Origin: Cristatella mucedo
Lineage: Eukaryota > Bryozoa > Phylactolaemata > Cristatellidae
Direction of reading: 5' to 3'
Assembly: GCA_009760855.2 (NCBI GenBank)
Contig: WPIO01000022.1
Location: 1,479,001 to 1,543,000, forward strand
Length of the DNA: 64,000 nt
Positions 1-12,000 of the stretch are shown one piece after another; position 1 is the first letter of the stretch, and the number at the start of each line of letters is the position of its first letter. Below the pieces are notes generated by a model. That model saw only the letters and a list, made by a program, of their open reading frames with translations. It had not been told where the DNA came from and made no database searches. The position numbers and the translations under genes are program-made.

Positions 1-750
1 CGAATGGTGCTTGCACGATCTTTCTTGGTCCCCCCCCCCCGCTGTCGTCTTCATTTTATTTACGTAAGGCTTTCTGCTCTTTTTTGTTAGGGGGTGGATA
101 GAAAGGCATGCTGTTCTTTCGATTTGGACAAGTTCGACTCCTTCGCGTTAGTACTAACAGGACCAGGTAGCTTTCTTTACATTAGACTTGGCTATTACAA
201 GCCGGTCACCGAGCGTAAGTCACGACCGCTTTCGCAAGCATTTTTAAAATCCTAAATACGATTGCCGAGCAGGAAATTACCATCTTCATTTTCTTCTCTT
301 TCGTTCACTGCCCGGCGTTTTTTGGTGTAGGCGTGGTGACAGCACCCGGGGATCTAACTGGCAATTGATCAAACCGGCTGTAACTGGTGATGCCTCCAAG
401 ATTAGGCTGCCGGGCTTCAAGGCTTTAGGCTTTCAGTTTAGTTCAAATGTTTGTCACCGGCTGTCAGGTCTAGCTTTTGTGAATGACACGGTGTCTGTAT
501 TTTTCTCGCACCCGCTGCACTAGGCTCGTCGCACAAGCACGCCGTCACGTGCTTTAGTAAGAGGCAGCAGCCAAGTATTTAGGCCTAAAGGTCAATACAG
601 CCGCAATACACAGGCAATTGTGGGTTTTTTATTTTTTCTGTTGCTATTAGCGCTGGCTGCATGCTGGCTATTAAGCGAATTATAGTTACTGTTGGAGAAT
701 TGCAAGCTTCAGGTCTCTGCATGTTGCATTCGTTGTGCTGCTGCCCAAAC
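1..750. other. left flank, no gene recognised
   Basis: I see no coding similarity on either strand. The only compositional feature is a run of about twelve C near position 31. The sequence is of mixed base composition with no clear repeat boundary. Confidence 0.5.
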
Positions 751-905
751 TAGTGAGTGTCCCGTGCGGTCACACCACTGTCACCTGTGGACTTCCATAA
801 GGGTCTGCTCACGGCCCTTTGGTGTTCGTTCTTCCTTCATATAGAGCCTCTTGAAAAAGTGATGAGCGCCGATGGCATCACTTCAACAATGACTATCTCT
901 ACTTT

Positions 906-1973
906 TCATTTAAACCACTGGAATTGTCTGCAGCGACTGATCCCCTGAAAGGCCTGTCTTGCAAACATTCGATCCTGGATGTCGGCCAATTTTCTCAAAG
1001 TCATAGCGATAAAACAAAATCCTACTCGTAGGATGGCTAACTCAGCTTTTACTTTGAATTGAAAGACATTATTTCGAAGTTGATTTTTTGATGAATTTGA
1101 CAAACTTTCGTGATTTCGTGAGCAGACTGTGGTAATCTATGTCTCCTTCTAATGTATCAGCGCTGATCACTTCCAAGTATGTACCTCCTTCAAAAGTGTC
1201 CATTTCATCAAGATAGTCACTATCCAGGTTTAAATCTCCCATCTCAGTACTCTTCGTGAACAACGTGTCACACACTCCAAGGTGCAGACCATGATTTAAG
1301 CAGAACTGTTGTTGACAACGATGTTGCACATGCATTTCTCATTTACTGCAGTGCCATCCTGAGTAGATCCCACCAAATAAATCCCCCTCCATAGTTAATC
1401 CAAAAACACTCAAATGCCGTTTCATTGATGCGACCATATTGAGAACAGTGCAACAACCAAATACGCGAACAAGACCCGTCTTGATTGTTGTTTTATCGCC
1501 GATGTGATGAATTTTGGCTCCAAAGAAGCGACGTCTTCTCGCGGTTGAGTATTCATCTACAGTCATGCTAACCTGTACTTCTCTCTCGAGTTTTCCCTTG
1601 ATGTCAGCAATCGCTTTGCTTCTCTTTTCTTCGTATCTTCCTACACCAGCTTCATCACAGCGCTTTCTTTGGCTGGAAGTTTGTATCAGTCCTGAGAGAT
1701 TGATTGCCGTATATGCTTGTTTCTAGTGATAACTCTGATCGATATTCCACCAGTAGCCAGTTCGGTAATAATCTCCTTCAGACTCTTCGCCCAAGGTAAT
1801 CGGCATGTCTTTGTTCTCTTACTGTTCACGCGCTCTTCCTTGGATGTACACCTTCCAGCAGGTTTATCAAAACCAATTCCATATATGTTGTCGTGGATTT
1901 TCCAGAACATTTGATGATTGTATTGCATCGTCCACACTGACCTTCTAGCTCTTCTGTAATCGAACTTTTTCAT
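906..1973 (-). pseudogene. decayed hAT-superfamily transposase
   Basis: Read on the minus strand, consecutive frames give a chain of hAT-like blocks in the right order. First is a SLKEIITELATGGISIR-ITR-IRQSIS block (about 1790-1690). Next is MTVDEYSTARRRRFFG followed by TGLVRVFGCC and a FGLTMEGDLFGG block (1566-1360), resembling the 'LTLDEWTS..NRRYLN..' catalytic-domain region with its first conserved Asp. Then comes HRCQQQFCLNHGLHLGVCDTLF (about 1335-1270), resembling the 'C..H.LNLAV.D' motif, and then KSRKFVKFIKKSTSK (about 1115-1070). The frame changes between blocks and several stops intervene, so the copy is dead. No terminal inverted repeats or 8-bp target duplication were identified, so its full limits are unknown. 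Family assignment rests on motif order, not on a search. Confidence 0.6.
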
Positions 1974-1979
1974 TTTTCG

Positions 1980-2819
1980 GCGTTTCCTAAACTGAAGAGC
2001 TAGCTAAAAAAGAGCACCAACATTTTTTTAATTTAACTAATATCTTACTTAATTTTTTAAATTGCAATTTAATTTTAGTTTTCAGCTAATTTGATAAAAT
2101 TTGATAATAGCAAATCACTAACACGTTCAAAAAATTATTACATTGTTTTCAGTTACATGTTTCATATCCATAATGAACTTTAAAACTTCAGTTGCAGTAT
2201 CTTTATGTTTAAAAGTCTTCGTTAAAAACAATAAAACAGGAAAAACAGCTGTCTAGTGTTTTTTTATTTTGGGCAACAAACAGCAGTTTTACTGTTATTG
2301 ATGAAAATTAGCAGAAACCCTAGCAGCAAGCAAACAAACTCTTGACCACTTCGATAAAATATGCCATTCTAGGAGTCGCCAATACAGCAAAATATTGCAA
2401 CACATGCGATTGGATCGTTTCGATATTTCTTCAACTAGCTGAACATGTCAAAAAATCAAGTCCTAGACGGCAAGCATGTCCTCATTCTTTTATTCGACAA
2501 GCATCGAGTTAAGTGGTGCCATAACAGAGGATCCATCTCTGGCTGCAAAGCAAACATGCCCCTGAAGTTTACACAAAGTTAGCTGAAAAACACGACGTCA
2601 GCGTTTTAGGATTAGAAATACCAATGCGGAAACATCAGTCCATGCGGTGCTTAGCAAATTATGCAACGACAGTCGCATCAAACCAGGAGCATGCTGCCGA
2701 GGGCGACCCCCTGTGAATGCCTGGTCAATTGCATCTGCTAAACGGCAGCCGAAGCCTCGCCTCATGCAGCGTAGAAAATGCGAGAGCTCTGACAGCGTCT
2801 GAGCCGGGTGCTTCGCCCA
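1980..2819. other. AT-rich spacer, 3' flank of ALDH8A1
   Basis: The sequence is AT-rich between about 1990 and 2300 with long A/T runs and no coding signal. On the minus strand it is downstream of the ALDH8A1 stop codon. A possible AATAAA polyadenylation signal (TTTATT on the plus strand) lies at 2489-2494, about 325 nt after the stop; this is a candidate only. Confidence 0.4.
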
Positions 2820-2973
2820 TCAATCGATCTTGACGCATACGACCTTCTCATCGGTGAAGAACTCCCTCGAGCCCTTTCTGCCTTCTCTGCCGATGCCGGA
2901 AGCCTTCGTGCCCCCGAACGGCAAGTTCAAGTCGCGCAGCATCCAGCAGTTGGCCCACACAGTGCCAACCTAT

Positions 2974-3020
<47 letters not shown>

Positions 3021-6000
3021 CAAGTCCAAACAATCAAGTCACGGCAATCTCTGGTCGATGTCTGCGGGGTGTGCCGCCCAAGGCTTGCTTGGCTACGGCT
3101 GAGCACAAAAGGAGAAAGAGAGCGAACGCGTCAGTTAAAAGTCTGCAGCAATGTTGTACGTTTGCCGTGTCGTTGCCCGGAACAGCGAGCAGCTAATGAA
3201 TTCGGAGCTACTGGACGACCGTGTGGCATGACGGAAATCAAGGGCCAGCAGACATGAAGAGCTACGGAGTCGAACGCTGGGCAGCGATCTGCCTCCGCAT
3301 GGCCGGGATGAAGCATCGGCCAGAGAAGGTGCATCCTGAGCGGCACTAAAGCCGAGGGAAACCAACGGACAGGCGAAGGCTCACAATAGATAGACACAGC
3401 AGCTTCGTCCATAGAGCTTTTATGTCTGAGGAAGCACACTGCTGCAACGAATAGCTTTCTCGCAGACTTCTTTTTCGCAATTATGACCACACAAACATGC
3501 TGGGAGTCCAAATGTTTTCTTAGCCTCGTTTTCACACTTAGAGGCACCTGTCAGACAGGATCTCTTCTGCTCTCAGAACCAATCTTGGGTGCAAAGACAT
3601 TAAAAAGCACAAATATAGAGACAAAGCTAGTCAATTCAATTTTGCAGAGTAATTTCTGAGGCGAAAAAAACAGTAGAACTACAAAGCATCAGAAACAATG
3701 CAATGTCCAACGATATCGGGAACGGCCATACGCATCGTTAGCTCTTACGGATGTCTATGAAGTGGCCTTGTGGCCTATAACCCAGCAAAAGGCAGCGACT
3801 GCATAATCTGCCATCTTGCATAGACTTTTCCGACTACTCATAGCCCTTGCTGATTGTGAGTTGGAATCGGAAACAGAGCCAGACTAGAATCTCTGTTTGG
3901 TTTTCCACCTCCAAGGAAGTCGGCAAATGGCCGACATGCTGATTTCAGCTTCAGAAATTATTAGTCGGTCCTGTTTGCCACTGGAATTGCCAAGTTGAGA
4001 CAGCTCTTTCCTCTTCTGCAGGTCCGTATGGACGGCTAGGTATGCGTAACAGACGAAGCTATTTAGAAATAGGATTTTATATAATTCATTTGTATAGACC
4101 CCTAAGATAACTTAATCTCTATTCAAGTGTTTTACAAATGCCACGGGGATCGAGCCCAGGACCCCAGTTAGACCTTGGTCGAATAAGCACCTTAACCACT
4201 AGGCCAATTTTGACAATCCTTGCAGGCTGCGAATGCCTTGACGAATGTGTCACAGGCCGCGAGGCAAAAAATTGGCAAATGTGCTATTAAGCTCTCGCTG
4301 ACATTTGAATATCTGTCCGAACTAGGAAAAGACTCGCAAAAACCACTAAACGTAATAAACTATGAAACAAAGCAGTAAACGAAACATATGAGGAGACCAT
4401 GCAGGATCGGGGTAAACTAAACAGCGAGAGCCACGCAAAATCGAGTTGTGCCAAACTGGGATGGGGACTTGCACTGAGACGACTAAACGCTAATTTAGAA
4501 AGACAACAAGCATGGTTGTGAATGGAAGGCAAAACAAAGGCAAACAGTGCAACCCCATCAAGTGCTGGAGTAAGGAAAACATGGGTCGGCTGTTCGTGGG
4601 TGAGGCGTGGGTGAGGCAGAGCGTTCCCGATCCCATTCCTGATCATATTGACGATACGTCTCACTCAGCAGATATTTATTTATTTTATTTATTTATATTA
4701 TTTATTATTTATTTATTTATAGCAGATATCCTACAATTGTCGCTGCAACCTCGAGAGCAAATACTGGACATGAATGAGAAAGGGCACTGACTGAATGAGC
4801 AATTAAAGAGCCGGGTCATGCAGACGAATGCGAATCGGCAAACTACCTCGTGCCAAGAGGCTGAAACAGCTGGGGAGCCGACTATGGCTCGATGGGGCTC
4901 GTGCGATGGCCATGTCGTGGCTCTTTGATATCTGCTTGTGGACCAACCACTGAATTATGGCCTTTGATTTGGGCGGCTGCCCTTTGATGTCCGTCGGGCT
5001 GGTTTGGTGGAGTGCTTAAGGTACTCACCTCGACCAAGGTCAAGGTGAATGTATTTGATGACCGAGGTCATGGACTCGAGCCCTGTGGTGTATATGAAGA
5101 GCCAGAATAGAGATTAAGTTCTGAGTTCGCTTCGCGTGACATCCTGTACTAAGGCTTTGACATTGCAGACATAATCAAAATGGTAACCGTAGCTGGGTCA
5201 GTGATTCACTGCCACAACGTTCATAAACGAATACAACATGCTAGCATTACTTACATTTAGCCGCTGCGACACGCGATGCACCTTGCTCACATCCTGCGAC
5301 CACACGGTGGCACACAGCCCATACTTCACTGCGTTGACTTTGTCTACAACCTACAAACAGCGAGCCCAATAACCGTTGCGGCAGCAATAAAGCGAGGGAG
5401 ATGTAAAGGACTAGAACGAGGAGGAGCCAGGCTCGCAGGCCGCTCTGAAGTCAGAGACTTCCGGACGGATGCAGCATCCGCCGTGCTCCCCGGTGGATGC
5501 TCGACATCCCTAGGCCTGCTGCTCACTTGCGCAACACAGCAGCCTAGTATCGTCGGTCGGGTGGAGAGGGTCTGCAAGCGCTGGCACGTGACCTCATTGC
5601 CGGCCGCAACGGAGGCGGGTTGCACGGCTATTTTCAGGCATTCTCGTGCCTTCGACCAGAGGCAAGCCGAGCACGGCCCAGAGCTGCCTCAGAGGGGCAC
5701 GGAGCTTAACACGTCGGAGGGGATCCTCGTCTGATTGCTGGCTGCCTGTCTAGCCGCAAGAATGTGTGCACATACGAGCACCTCATACTAGAAGTGCTGG
5801 CGGATGTTCAAAACAGCCAATCAGAAGCAGCCGCTAATTCAATCCAGGTCCGACCGCATCGAGACACGCAGGGGATCATGAAGCGTGCACCGCTTCCGAT
5901 ATCGAGCGAATAATGCACTTCCGCCTTGGGCCGACCTCGAGTCTCGTGGGCTGCCAAGGCGCCAAAGCGAGCTGCTCCAGGCTACTGGGCCTCTCGGACA

Positions 6001-9000
6001 AGTGGCCACGGTAACGCGCCTTGTACTGCCTCCAAGCTTCAACCATACAAGTTTTCCAGCGCACTGCTACACGCATTGCCACATTTCCTAGCCGTGATGG
6101 CACACTAGGCAAAGCGGTTGCTTTTCACGACCTCGGTCCCGAGGTCGTGGGTTCGAATCCTGCTCTGGGCGATCCTTTATTGCTGCTGTGCAAGTAAGTG
6201 GCGATAGCTGTAAAGGCTCTTCTGCCACTATACAAAAAGAGGCTGTTAAATCAACTAGTATTTTCTTTTAATTCAGGTCACAGGGAAAAGATGGGGTGAG
6301 CCTGTGTGCTGACCAGCCAGTTTCAAATGTCAGCAAACCACTAGGTCATATTAAGAGTCCAGGGCAGCATTTGGAAGAGGGTGCTCGCTACTATCAATAA
6401 TTAATAATAACAATTTGGAAGAAATTAAATTAATTTTAAATACTATTAATATTATAATTGAGCTCGCGGTCAATGCATGAGATACGGGACTAGCAGGACC
6501 TACCTACTATTGTATCCTCTTGTCCATTCGCGCTGCAGCCTGCATTTAAAATATTGGTCACTCGGTTATTTGGCTTCGAGCCAGTTATTGTGATCAATGA
6601 ATGCTGGTGACTCGGCGAGATTCTGACAAAGCGATAGGTAGCTGTACAAAATTGGGAACTGTGCAAACCATGGGCTTCTAAGCTGTATGTTTCCCACTGG
6701 TAAGCTCCCTAAGCAAAGATCGGTGCTCGACAGCCCTAAGACCTGGGGCTTTCCCTTTGCAGAAGTCCAAAAAGCCAATTATGCCACCTATACGAAATTA
6801 ATAAAAATGCTCGGCTCTCAGTCACTTACAAGCCGTCAAATGACGTATTAAGCATTTACACATGCTCTGCAGCTGAACACCGTCACGACAAAAAACGTCT
6901 AACCACATGGCATCCGAAATTGTCAGCATTCCGTTTTCCGGCAGTCCGGCATTCCACCTATCACCACCACCCACCGATAGTCCAGTTTCCCTTGCTAATG
7001 TAATTTAATGCATTCCCGTCTGTAACTCCACACAGCCACAAAGACTAGGTTAATGTAAAGCAGCAGAGTTTTCTATAGCGCACTCAAAGCCTGCGTGGAT
7101 TTCCCTGCTTGTACTGAAGCCAACAGACTTCGTCTCACGCAAAAAAGGTGAGAAGAGGAGAGCAGAGTCAGGATGGCAGACGAGAAAGTGAGCAGCATGG
7201 AAGTAGCAGCTCAGGACGGCTGGAAAGGATGTGTCACAGTCGGCAGCAGCAGGAGAGTATAGAGCAGTTGCATTCTAGAGGCATCTTTTAGAGCTTCCGT
7301 CTCCACGGTTGTGTACTTATCTTTGAAACCTCTGAATCAGCTTCGGCGATTAAAAACTGAATGTCTGCAGTGCAGACATTCAGTTTTTCAGTTCATATAC
7401 TATATATTCAGTATTCAGGTTTTCTACTTGAACCAATCAGACCTGTTTGACTAATATTTGAAAGTATGGCCGTCATTGAACGACCTCATTCCAATTGTTT
7501 GTGACTACCCTGCTTGTGCTTGAACTATTAGGCAAATGGTGTTAAATAATGTTGAAAATATAACCTACTCTTGTAGTTATAGGTCATTGACCTGTGTAAT
7601 GGATAGCCCCCCAACCGGTAAGGCATGAAACCAAGAGGGGAGGGGCAAATCACCGAACGGCATTGACTGGGTCGGTGTGGCTGCACAAGCAGGCACTCCA
7701 GTTTGTACTGCAGGTGTATGTGGCACGATAGAGTGGCACTATATTCATATATGAACTCTTCATATACTATATATTCAGTTCAGCAGACATTCAGTTTCGG
7801 AACGTCTCGTCTTTGGACAAAATGATAATCAAACCGAACTTCTCTTCACATGAACGTCTAACGCATCGGTGGACTACACGACTTTGTACTCCTACTTAGA
7901 GTAGCTGTTACGCAACCACCGTCAAGTGCCTAAATTTGGTTTTTATTTATCTTTTATTCGTACGTTTTATTAATATGTATACTGTATTTATATACTTTTC
8001 ACATTTGTAATTTCACGTGTGTAATTTCCTGCACGTGTGTGTGTGTGCCTGCACGCGTGTGTGCGACCCGTGGGCACGTGTGTGTATGCACAAGATACAC
8101 AACTGCACCGGATAACATACTTCGGAGCTGTGATTGCATCGGTTATCCATCGACATGTTCCCACTGATGGCCAACCTGATGTCATTTCCTGTGCAGAGAT
8201 ATCACAAATTAATAATAAAGCGTGGCAGCAATAGAACTTGTGTGCTACTTGTATGGCCAAATACCAAAAGCAAACAAACAACAATTGATGCCTTAATTAC
8301 TGGCTCCCACTGATTGACGAAATCCAAACAAAAATGTAGAACAACAGAATGGCTAACTCACCTATGCCCATTGGTACTATCCAGTGATCAAAGGGATCCT
8401 CTGCATTGCCAAAAGCTTCCGTACAATCTGGGATTGGCCACTACTCGTACTGTGTGCAAGAACACAGCAGTGCAGCTGTCGAGCCACTGAGACTCGCTTT
8501 TAAAATCAACAATAATACGTGAAGTTCTTGTCGCCGAAACAGAGCTAAGACTCACTAGAAAGAGCTCGGCATTCGACCTGATTTCAGCCGTTGATCACGC
8601 AGTGCCTTGGGACCACTAGGCCAGAGAGGCTTGTAGTCTCTGGTTTTGTTGGTCGTGGGTTTGACTCCCGATGACGAGCCAACCTACTCTTCTTTGATTT
8701 TAAAACAACGAAACTCCACTGGAACGCTGAGCAGTACAGAAACCCAACCGATGGACTGACGGTAGCTGCTAAATTATATACAGTCATTGCAAAATCTGAC
8801 AGCAAAGAAACGCAGATGGCTAGTAGGCCACAGTACACACAGCTTGATTATTGCAGTCAACTCCAATTCATCAAATCAAAATCCAGAGTTTACTTGTTGC
8901 AACGCTGCAACACGTGCAAGTGTGTGCGCACACAAATACACACACAAACACACGTGCATGCATGTATGCACGTGTGCAAATGTGCATGCACATGCACACA

Positions 9001-12000
9001 CAAGCAAACGGACCCTGCCTGCAGGCAACTATTTCATCTTCGCCTACGTTTTGGGAGCTGTCCACTCGATTCGTGCCATGCCGAGGCACTGATCTCGAAT
9101 CTCGCTCTAGTCCTGATTGTAGCTAGGACGAGCCAGCCTGTCGAAGGCCTGCTCGACGATACTGAACGGATTTGCATAGTTTTTGTAGCTAGCACGGCAG
9201 TTCACACAATACTGTGCTCACTACAAACGGCCACCTGTGCCCTGTAGCCGTCTGTATGGATGGCACATTGTCGGAGGATCGATGAGTCAATTAGCGCAAA
9301 TGCTAAAAATTCGGGGTATAGGCCATGCCAATCCAACTCAAGGCACATGCCACGAATGTATGCAAACTAAACACTGACCAAATACCATTTAAAACAAAAA
9401 TGCAAGTCTCAATGGCTCAGCAGCTGAGCTATTTAATTCTCCATGCGTACTGCTAGCATGCCTCATGCTAGCAGTACGCATGGAGAATCTCATTCAATAC
9501 TCACAAAGATATCCTATTCACCTAGTTACCAAAACAGTTAAAGCTAGATGAAAGTTCTGTTACGTCGGTAAAAAGTGTTCGAGGAGGTGAACTATTAGCA
9601 AAATATGATTGCATCCGGTGCAGAGAAGCAGCATTTCATTGCCATAAGATGCAGCTCCCCCAGACGGTGAATATGTAGCTCAATCGAACGACAGAACTCT
9701 GGTTTTACCTCATCTACTGTCCGAAAGGGTACGACACAGGCAACAGGACCAAAAATCTCCTCCTTCATGACGGCCGAGCCTTCAGAAATGCCGATAATGA
9801 TCGTAGGGAGCAAGTAATAACCCTGCAACAGCAGCACGCGAGTATTGCTCAAGATTGGCACGACATCGTGTCCTGATGACATACACGTCAGACAGGGATA
9901 TGAATGCTCACCTTACGAAGATGCTCTGGTAAAACAAGCTCGTCAGCTCCATATCCATACAAGACAGTTGCGTTCTCCTTCCGTGCGAGGTCGATGTAGT
10001 ATTTGACCTTGGCCAAATGGTCGGTGCTTATGAGTGCACCCATATTTGTAGATGAATCAGCTGGGTCACCGACTTTTATTTTTCTGCAGCACCGAGCCAG
10101 GCACGCCAAATTAGCAGTAATCGCACACAGCTCCAGAACGCACGAAGGCCTCAGAAGAAGAAGAGGTCATGCGGTGCTGTCAAAGTTCAAGGAGCCAATA
10201 ATAGCAAGGTCACTCAGAAACTGCGAAAAATCGCCTCACTAACCGTAAGGAAAGACAGCAGAAATAACCTCGAGAGTTGTATTTTTGTCTGTAACTCCAC
10301 AAAGTCATGAAGACCATGTGGGTGTTACGCAGGAGAGTTTTGTATAGCGCACTCACAGCCTAAGCGGCTTTCGGTACGCATTCGGTAGCCAACAGATTTC
10401 ATCTCACGCATCAAAGAGAAAGTGGGAAGCATAGCAGAGTCAGGAGAGCAGTTGAGGTAGCGAGTAGCGTGGAAGTAGCAGCTCAGGACCGCTGAAAAGG
10501 ATGCGCCACAGTCGGCAGCAGGAGAGTAGGAGAGTAAGTAGTTCTGGAACGATCTAGGGCACCTCACAGCCGTCCTCCTCCCCCCTTGGAGCAGGAGCAG
10601 GATACAGTGGTAACTGTGATGGCCAAAATATCCCGGTAGTTCACATAGCATGCGATACTGGTGCAAAACTATAAATAACTCATGGTTCAAGGCTGAATGC
10701 GAATGCTGTTAATCAGTGATCACTGGTGCTTGACAATGACCAGAAAAAGCCAGAGAGCGAAGTGAAGTGTTTTTACGCACAGCACAAGAATGCCTTTCAA
10801 GTTGAATAGCACTAATGATTTCGAATCATACGAGTTCAGCAGTGCTCGCTGATTGACTATGCAATAAGAAACGGTTTTAGTTGTCCTCGCTGTTAAAACC
10901 TGGAAGAACGATAAGATACACGAGCATGAAAAGGTTGGTGAATTTGGCCTTGGCAATTCTTGTTCGCATTGGCACGCTAAATTTCAGGGCATAGAGATTG
11001 AAAAGTTGTAAAGCCACAACCCTTGTCCCTAAACTTTAAAGACCGCACTCAGCAACTCAACAGGCACTGAAGCATTGTTTATAAACCACTATACAGACTT
11101 CTAGCTAGAACGTTTGAAAGCGTGCATTCTAGAGCATGTGGCAGTGAGCAGCAGTGACAGCACGCAGATTCGCCAGGACAAGGATTTACTTTGTCTCTTC
11201 CACAAACGCTTTGATGAAAGCATCAAAGCAGCTCTCTTCGACGTAGATTCTCTCCGTGCAGAGGCACACCTCACCTTGATTCATGAAAGAAGACCTACAA
11301 TGTGCAGTCGGACTTATCACAACGACTTCTCCTGCCATACAAAATTTTTTTGCAGCAGCATTGACACCGAGGATTGCAGAGAACGATACAAAGCTTTGTG
11401 GCGATCCTCACAACTAGTAATCTGCCGAATTCCCAAACTGTCGATAAGACAAGAATCGAAATTCACAAAACTCACTCCATCTTGCATCACGACCTGATGC
11501 TCAAAAGCCTGTGCTTCACAGTTGTTTGCGCAAGCCAGTTTCTAGGACGTTTTAGAGTGTCCCTGTTGAACGACAGCGAACTCAACATGCCCACCAACAA
11601 TGTTTGCACTTCCAGATTAAGCATCACAGCTACAATTATCTAACATAAAGATTAGCCGTTACTCAAACATCGCAGCACCTACTACATTTTTGCCTCCATC
11701 GTTAAACAAAAGCTGCCCTTCTGCAGAGTTGAAGTGTCTGACGGCCGTAGAGAAAAACCCTTTTATCGCACGGTGACAGATTAAAGCAGCTAAGAGTGGC
11801 ATTCGTTTTGCTATCAGTAGTGAACAGCTCCAAAAAACTGAAAATCTCTACCGTGCACAGACCGGATACACTGCGCTGTACTCACTAAGCAATAGGTGCA
11901 TGATGCGACCGGCTTCTTGGCTCATAGGACAGACAGCGCTTGAGTAGGCGAAATGAAATTCAAGTCTTTCAGGGGGTGGGAAATTATGTTAAACGTAACA

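Noticed and set aside
6091-6175. Possible functional tRNA gene (canonical B box ggttcgaatcc)
   Set aside because: The same head plus a long conserved body recurs at many sites, no clean cloverleaf with paired acceptor stem can be drawn, so it is a SINE.
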